This document shows, in pieces, positions 6,168 to 9,452 of a DNA stretch of 9,452 nucleotides (its first letter is position 1; the number at the start of each line of letters is the position of its first letter). Position numbers and translations under genes: made by a program. A model generated the notes under the pieces. That model had not been told where the DNA came from. It saw nothing but the letters and a program-made list of their open reading frames with translations, and ran no database searches. The stretch covers positions 1 to 9,452 of the forward strand of contig JAHKAK010000047.1 of NCBI GenBank assembly GCA_018826025.1, in the 5' to 3' direction. This stretch comes from Patescibacteria group bacterium. GTDB taxonomy: Bacteria; Patescibacteriota; Minisyncoccia; Portnoybacterales; GWB1-42-6.

Positions 6168-6608
6168 CTACGATTTTGCCAACCGCCTGACTTCATCCCA
6201 AACATCGTCAGGAATAGGCGGTGGCTCGCGCAACGGACTCATCCCCGGATAGCGCCAAGCGGAAATTATAATTACTTGATTACCAAAAGTAAATTTACAC
6301 TTATTCTGCCCCCTCTCCTTTTTAAGGAGAGGGTTGGGCGTAAAGCCCCGTGGGGGCCACGCCCCTTTACGGGGGTGAGGTAAATTTTTATCTCTTTTCT
6401 TTTCTGTCCACATCACCCAAATCTCAAACGGGTGTTTTGGCGATCCGGCCGGCTGCATCCCCGCCACCGTGTCTTCCGCCACGCCCACTTCTAAACGCTT
6501 GGGGTGGCGCAACACCCGTTTTACGCGGCCTTCGGTCAGGCGATATTGGCGCATTTTCATTCTGACATGGTCAGTCCAATGATAATTTTCTTTACTGATG
6601 GAGAGCAT
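6168..6608 (-). CDS. DUF4258-like small protein interrupted in frame by a repeat
   Basis: A 146-residue soluble protein of unknown function. Residues 10-35 (HWTDHVRMKMRQYRLTEGRV) have the H-x3-M-x-M-R pattern and the following helix typical of DUF4258-like proteins. EIWVMW (62-67) and VIIISAWRYPGMSP (112-125) look like two neighbouring beta strands. Between those strands, residues 75-101 (NLPHPRKG... TPNPLLKKERG) are encoded by a palindromic repeat, 72 bases in its core, kept in frame. Without it the protein would be about 120 residues. The start follows the ddl stop by 4 bases, with GAAGAAG, the end of ddl, as a possible ribosome binding site, so translation may be coupled. DUF4258 proteins have been compared to RelE-like folds, but nothing here proves toxin activity. 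The stop is TAG. The family call is tentative. The gene could be functional or slowly decaying. Confidence 0.6.
   Translation of the reverse strand: MLSISKENYHWTDHVRMKMRQYRLTEGRVKRVLRHPKRLEVGVAEDTVAGMQPAGSPKHPFEIWVMWTEKKRDKNLPHPRKGAWPPRGFTPNPLLKKERGQNKCKFTFGNQVIIISAWRYPGMSPLREPPPIPDDVWDEVRRLAKS
6309..6380. repeat. Palindromic repeat, copy 3, inside a coding sequence
   Basis: CCCTCTCCTT (6311-6320) pairs with AAGGAGAGGG (6324-6333), then TTGGG. A second hairpin follows: CGTAAAG (6339-6345) with CTTTACG (6365-6371), inside it CGTGG (6349-6353) with CCACG (6357-6361), and finally GGGGTGAGG. The second hairpin appears to split the TTGGGGTGAGG tail, one element within another. The 72 bases equal 24 codons and hold no stop in the frame of the DUF4258-like gene. 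Confidence 0.75.
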
Positions 6609-6612
6609 ATTT

Positions 6613-7542
6613 TTACTTCTTCAACGCCAATTCTATTAATCTATCAAGTAATTTTGGAAAAGATAAACCGGCTGTTACTGCTGCCAGCGGAACTAAAGAG
6701 GTTTCCGTCATGCCGGGGATCGTGTTTATTTCTAAAAAATATGGCTGATTGTTTTTGACAATGAAATCCGAGCGGGTCACACCGCGGCAGCCAAGGATTT
6801 TGTGAATTTTTATCGCGGCCGCCTGAATCTTTTTGGTTAAAGCCCGGCTGATGGGCGCCGGACAAATCTCTTCTGAAGCGCCTGGCTCATATTTAGATTG
6901 GAAATCAAAAAATTCCGCGGTTTTCGGTTTGATCTCAATCAAAGGTAAAGCTTGCGGTTTTTCATTGCCCAGCGCCGTAGCCGTTATTTCTCGTCCTTCA
7001 ACAAATTCCTCTATCATTAATTCTGTCCCAAATTTAAATGCTTTCTTTATCGCGCCATTCAATTCTTTCCTGCTTCTGACAATAAAAATGCCAAATGACG
7101 ATCCCTGACAAATTGGCTTAACGACTACCGGCAATTTTGTTTTGTTCAAATCTTTTTTTCGGTAATCTTTTCCTACAGCGATTGCCCGCGGCATTAAAAT
7201 TTTTTCCGTTTGCAATATTTTCTTTGTTCTTTCTTTGTCCATAGCCAAAGACGAAGCCAGCACGCCGGAAAAAACGTATGGCACCCCTATAATATCCAAC
7301 AGCCCCTGGATCGTTCCATCTTCTCCCAACGGGCCATGCAGCGCCGGAAAAACCAGGTCTATTTTTTTATTATTGACGGCCTTAATAAATTGGCTCAATT
7401 GAATTTTAGGGTCAAATAAAAAAACCTGATATTTTTTCTTATCCAGGTTTTCATAAATCTTTCGGCCGGTTTTAATCGAAATTTCCCTCTCCGCCGAAAA
7501 ACCGCCCTGTAATAACGCAATTCTTAATTTCTTCTTTTTCAT
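6613..7542 (-). CDS. ddl: D-alanine--D-alanine ligase
   Basis: A 309-residue cytoplasmic ATP-grasp enzyme joining two D-alanines for the peptidoglycan stem peptide, as in the E. coli DdlB type. Visible signatures: GGFSAEREIS at 13-22 with the substrate-binding Glu, HGPLGEDGTIQGLL at 69-82, VPYVFSGVLASSLAMDK at 87-103, the ATP-grasp strand VVVKPICQGSSFGI at 139-152, EEFVEGREIT at 178-187, DFQSKYEPGAS at 213-223 (omega loop with its Tyr), RSDF at 257-260, and the Mg-binding EINTIPGMTETSLVP at 271-285. Length and motifs are complete. The start ATG lies 6 bases from the 36-bp palindrome at 7549-7584, which probably contains its promoter. No Shine-Dalgarno is seen. It is followed after 4 bases by the DUF4258-like gene and then ftsQ, a dcw-type context. 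Confidence 0.95.
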   Translation of the reverse strand: MKKKKLRIALLQGGFSAEREISIKTGRKIYENLDKKKYQVFLFDPKIQLSQFIKAVNNKKIDLVFPALHGPLGEDGTIQGLLDIIGVPYVFSGVLASSLAMDKERTKKILQTEKILMPRAIAVGKDYRKKDLNKTKLPVVVKPICQGSSFGIFIVRSRKELNGAIKKAFKFGTELMIEEFVEGREITATALGNEKPQALPLIEIKPKTAEFFDFQSKYEPGASEEICPAPISRALTKKIQAAAIKIHKILGCRGVTRSDFIVKNNQPYFLEINTIPGMTETSLVPLAAVTAGLSFPKLLDRLIELALKK

Positions 7543-7548
7543 TTTCTA

Positions 7549-7584
7549 ACATTTCTATCATACTACGTAGTATGATAGAAATGT
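7549..7584 (-). promoter_or_regulatory. 36-bp perfect palindrome, probable operator/promoter of ddl
   Basis: Every base from 7549 to 7584 is matched by its complement around the centre at 7566/7567. The half-site is ACATTTCTATCATACTAC. It fills the gap between the regulator stop (7586) and the ddl start (7542). On the minus strand it carries TATGAT at 7562-7557, five of six matches to a -10 box, 14 bases before the ATG. The -35 position (TACATT) is poor. A bound repressor would block this promoter. It is not a terminator, since no T-run follows. The gap leaves a leader of only a few bases. Confidence 0.75.
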
Positions 7585-7585
7585 A

Positions 7586-8113
7586 TTATTTCATTAACAA
7601 ACGATAAAGACGCTTATGCAAACGAGTTTTTTTATCTATCTTATCTAAAACTGCCTCTATTCTCTGCCTGTCTCGTTTATTAGCCGACCTAACTACATTT
7701 TCCAATAAAATTTGAGGCCAAAAATAAAGAGGAAATTTCTTTTTTAAATCTCGCCACGGCGAATCAAAGCTATTATTAAAATATTCTTTATCAAATTTTT
7801 CTTTTGCGATTTTTGCTAAGCCTAGCCGAAAACCGTCACCGGATATTTTCAACCATTCATGGATGCGAAAAATGGTACTGGGGCTAATTTTAAAATCAAA
7901 AGAAATTCTCGCGTAAGTGTCCCCTGCCATTAATCTCTCTGCCACCTTTAATCTTTTCGCTAACATTTCCGCTTCTTGCGCCGTCAATATGTCTTTCAAA
8001 AATTTTGCGGCTTCAATCGGACTGTTTAGTTTAGCAATTACTCGGCAAAGTTGAATTAATAATTCCCGCTGTTCGCTAGATGATAATTTTGACGGATTGC
8101 TGTACTTCGCCAT
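7586..8113 (-). CDS. TrpR-superfamily (YerC-like) transcriptional regulator
   Basis: A 175-residue protein whose residues 37-100 match the TrpR/YerC helix-turn-helix fold: FLKDILTAQEAEMLAKRLKV, then AGDTYARISFDFKISPSTIFRIHEWLK, then SGDGFRLGL. The DNA-reading helices are about 66-90. YerC-type proteins are dimeric repressors, usually about 100 residues. Here about 75 extra residues follow (roughly 101-175), rich in Lys, Arg, Phe and Trp, and I recognise no domain there. No known ligand-binding domain is apparent. The gene is flanked by two near-identical 36-bp palindromes (7549-7584 and 8121-8156), one before its own start and one before ddl, which suggests autoregulation plus control of the ddl cluster. 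It could alternatively regulate genes elsewhere as well. The stop TAA is one base from the palindrome. No Shine-Dalgarno is seen. Confidence 0.85.
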   Translation of the reverse strand: MAKYSNPSKLSSSEQRELLIQLCRVIAKLNSPIEAAKFLKDILTAQEAEMLAKRLKVAERLMAGDTYARISFDFKISPSTIFRIHEWLKISGDGFRLGLAKIAKEKFDKEYFNNSFDSPWRDLKKKFPLYFWPQILLENVVRSANKRDRQRIEAVLDKIDKKTRLHKRLYRLLMK

Positions 8114-8120
8114 AAAATTT

Positions 8121-8156
8121 ACATTTATATCATACTACAGAGTATGGCATAAATGT
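8121..8156 (-). promoter_or_regulatory. Imperfect 36-bp palindrome, probable operator of the TrpR-like gene
   Basis: It is identical to the palindrome at 7549-7584 at 30 of 36 positions. Its outer arms ACATTTAT (8121-8128) and ATAAATGT (8149-8156) and inner arms CATACT (8131-8136) and AGTATG (8141-8146) pair. The mismatches lie at the centre and in one symmetric pair of positions between the arms. It starts 7 bases before the ATG of the regulator and carries TATGAT (8134-8129) 15 bases before that ATG. This arrangement copies the one at ddl and fits autoregulation. Confidence 0.7.
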
Positions 8157-8179
8157 TTGAAAATAAAAAACTAAACAAT

Positions 8180-9452
8180 CTATTCCCTCTCCCGCATCGC
8201 CGGAAATAAAATAACCTCGCGCATCGTCGGCGCATTGGTGAGCAACATGACCAATCGATCAACGCCAAGACCCCAGCCGGCGGTCGGCGGCAAGCCATAT
8301 TCCAAAGCTTCAATATACTCTTGGTCAAAACGCTGAATTTCTTGATCCAGCTCAGCTGAACTTGAACCGAGCTTAGCTCGGCCTTCTCCGCCGAGCTTAG
8401 CTCGGTCGTCCCCGCTATAATAGTGTTCTTGCGCCTTCATACGAATAGCTTGGTCTTGCGGGTCATTTAATTCCGAATAAGCATTGGCTATCTCCGTGCC
8501 GGCAACGATTAGCTGGAATCGCGCCGCGTTGGCCGGTTCTTCCTCCAAAGACTTGGCCAAAGGCGACATCTCCAATGGATGATTCATCACAAAAGTTGGC
8601 TGAATAATTTTAGGTCTGATGGTTTTAAATAATTCATCAATTACTTTACAACGCGGTAAGCCTTTATCCGCTTTCTGGCCGGTGGTTTTTTGCAAAACAT
8701 CGCGCAAAATTTCATCATTAGCGGTTTTAATATTGGTCAAATAATACTGTAAAATTAAATCCTGCATGGCAATCCGCTTAAAGGGGACTGTAAAATTAAT
8801 TTTGGCGCCCTGATACTCAATTTCCAGCTCGGGTACCAAAAATTCAAACATCTCTTCAGTCAGTTCCATTAGCTGTTCATAATCAGCGTAGGCCCAGTAA
8901 AATTCTAAAATCGTAAAATCCGGGTTATGGAATTTATCCATGCCCTCGTTGCGGAAACATCGGCCCAGCTCATAAACTTTTTCCAGACCGCCAACTAAGA
9001 GGCGCTTCAAATAAAGCTCGGGCGCCACGCGCAAATACAAATCCATGTCCAGGGCGTTTAAATGAGTTTTAAAGGGCCGCGCCAGCGCTCCGCCCGGCAA
9101 AGATTGCAAAATCGGCGTTTCCACCTCCATAAATCCCCTGCTTTCAAAAAACTTGCGTAAATTTTTTATTATTTCGCTGCGCGCCTTAAATTTGGACCGC
9201 GCGTCTTTATCCATTAACAAATCCAAATACCGGCGGCGAAATCTTTCTTCCGTATCTTTTAGGCCATGCCATTTATCGGGCAATTGGTTTAATGATTTGC
9301 TAAGCAATCGCACTCTTTTTACCAACAAGGTTTTCTCTTCGGTTTGCGTTTTAAATAATTCTCCGGCTGCTTCCACAAAATCTCCAATATCAAAATTATC
9401 AGCGAATAATTTATACGCTTTCTCGCCCAGCGCGTCTTTTTTGAAAAACAAC
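8180..9452 (-). CDS. lysS: Lysyl-tRNA synthetase, class II (5' end outside the window)
   Basis: A cytoplasmic enzyme charging tRNA-Lys, here 424 codons with the stop. The frame runs off the window edge, and the missing N-terminus is probably 70-80 residues, including most of the OB-fold anticodon-binding domain. Present, numbered from the first visible full codon: the end of the OB fold (GELFKTQTEE, about 30-39), SLNQLPDKWHGLKD (53-66), motif 1 (GFMEVETPIL, 106-115), motif 2 (GRCFRNEGMDKFHNPDFTILEF, about 163-184), HPLEMSPLAK and GTEIANAYSELNDP (291-331), and motif 3 (GLGVDRLVMLLT, 394-405). This identifies the bacterial class II type. Residues of about 349-368 form an insertion absent from typical LysRS, encoded by a doubled palindrome. 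The TTG codon at 9451 is simply an internal Leu. The stop is TAG. A 66-base gap with an operator-like palindrome follows, so the next gene likely has its own promoter. Confidence 0.93.
   Translation of the reverse strand, partial: LFFKKDALGEKAYKLFADNFDIGDFVEAAGELFKTQTEEKTLLVKRVRLLSKSLNQLPDKWHGLKDTEERFRRRYLDLLMDKDARSKFKARSEIIKNLRKFFESRGFMEVETPILQSLPGGALARPFKTHLNALDMDLYLRVAPELYLKRLLVGGLEKVYELGRCFRNEGMDKFHNPDFTILEFYWAYADYEQLMELTEEMFEFLVPELEIEYQGAKINFTVPFKRIAMQDLILQYYLTNIKTANDEILRDVLQKTTGQKADKGLPRCKVIDELFKTIRPKIIQPTFVMNHPLEMSPLAKSLEEEPANAARFQLIVAGTEIANAYSELNDPQDQAIRMKAQEHYYSGDDRAKLGGEGRAKLGSSSAELDQEIQRFDQEYIEALEYGLPPTAGWGLGVDRLVMLLTNAPTMREVILFPAMRERE
8367..8405. repeat. Doubled 15-bp palindrome inside lysS
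   Basis: CCGAGCTTAGCTCGG occurs at 8367-8381 and again at 8391-8405, exactly 24 bases apart. Each copy is a palindrome around the central T and encodes RAKLG on the lysS strand. A degenerate related stretch, CAGCTCAGCTGAA, follows toward 8350. The insertion keeps the reading frame and sits between the conserved SELNDP and LEYG regions, before motif 3. Confidence 0.8.

Noticed and set aside
7549..7584. The palindrome before ddl read as a terminator of the regulator gene
   Set aside because: No T-run follows on either strand, and the related copy before the regulator lies at a start rather than at an end in terms of spacing, which fits an operator better.
7549..7584. Identity with the E. coli trp operator
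   Set aside because: ACT...AGT arms are present, but their spacing differs from the trp operator and the CTAG core is missing, so only family-level similarity is claimed.
9449..9451. TTG at 9451 as the start codon of lysS
   Set aside because: The sequence here matches the interior of LysRS (the residues before DALGEKAYKLF), so the gene continues beyond the window.
1..9452. Alternative genetic code with TGA as glycine, as in some CPR lineages
   Set aside because: All seven proteins read through full length with TGA treated as stop, and glycines use GGN codons.

Overview
The window reads like a chromosomal piece of a Candidate Phyla Radiation (Patescibacteria, probably Parcubacteria-group) bacterium. 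This rests on gene content and style: two multi-pass GT39-type membrane glycosyltransferases, a YerC/TrpR-like regulator, weak or absent Shine-Dalgarno sequences, and many small palindromic repeats between and inside genes. It is inferred, not proven. The standard code (table 11) fits. All seven stops are TAA or TAG, and all seven proteins read through intact without TGA as a sense codon.

Layout. 1-468: non-coding, with several nested inverted repeats. 469-2169 and 2389-4197 (+): two different GT39/PMT_2-type glycosyltransferases, separated by 219 bases of hairpins. 4198-5183: almost 1 kb without a credible gene, ending the convergent meeting of the + and - strand genes. It holds one strong bidirectional terminator, at least eight other stem-loops and copies of three dispersed repeat families. 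5184-9452 (-): read right to left, lysS (5' end outside the window), a TrpR-superfamily regulator, ddl, a small DUF4258-like gene and ftsQ.

How the genes relate. ddl and ftsQ are the remnant of a dcw (division and cell wall) cluster: Ddl makes D-Ala-D-Ala for peptidoglycan and FtsQ anchors the divisome. A small DUF4258-like gene sits between them, starting 4 bases after the ddl stop. The + strand glycosyltransferases probably add sugars from lipid-phosphate donors to envelope molecules.

Most notable points. (1) A 36-bp perfect palindrome lies 6 bases before the ddl start, and a 30/36-identical copy lies 7 bases before the start of the TrpR-like gene. Both contain a TATGAT -10-like hexamer. 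This looks like an autoregulated repressor that also controls ddl-ftsQ. (2) Palindromic repeats have entered coding sequences in frame: a 72-base composite element in the DUF4258-like gene, and a doubled 15-bp palindrome encoding RAKLG twice in lysS. (3) The intergenic DNA carries modular repeats whose copies keep their stem-loops despite base changes.
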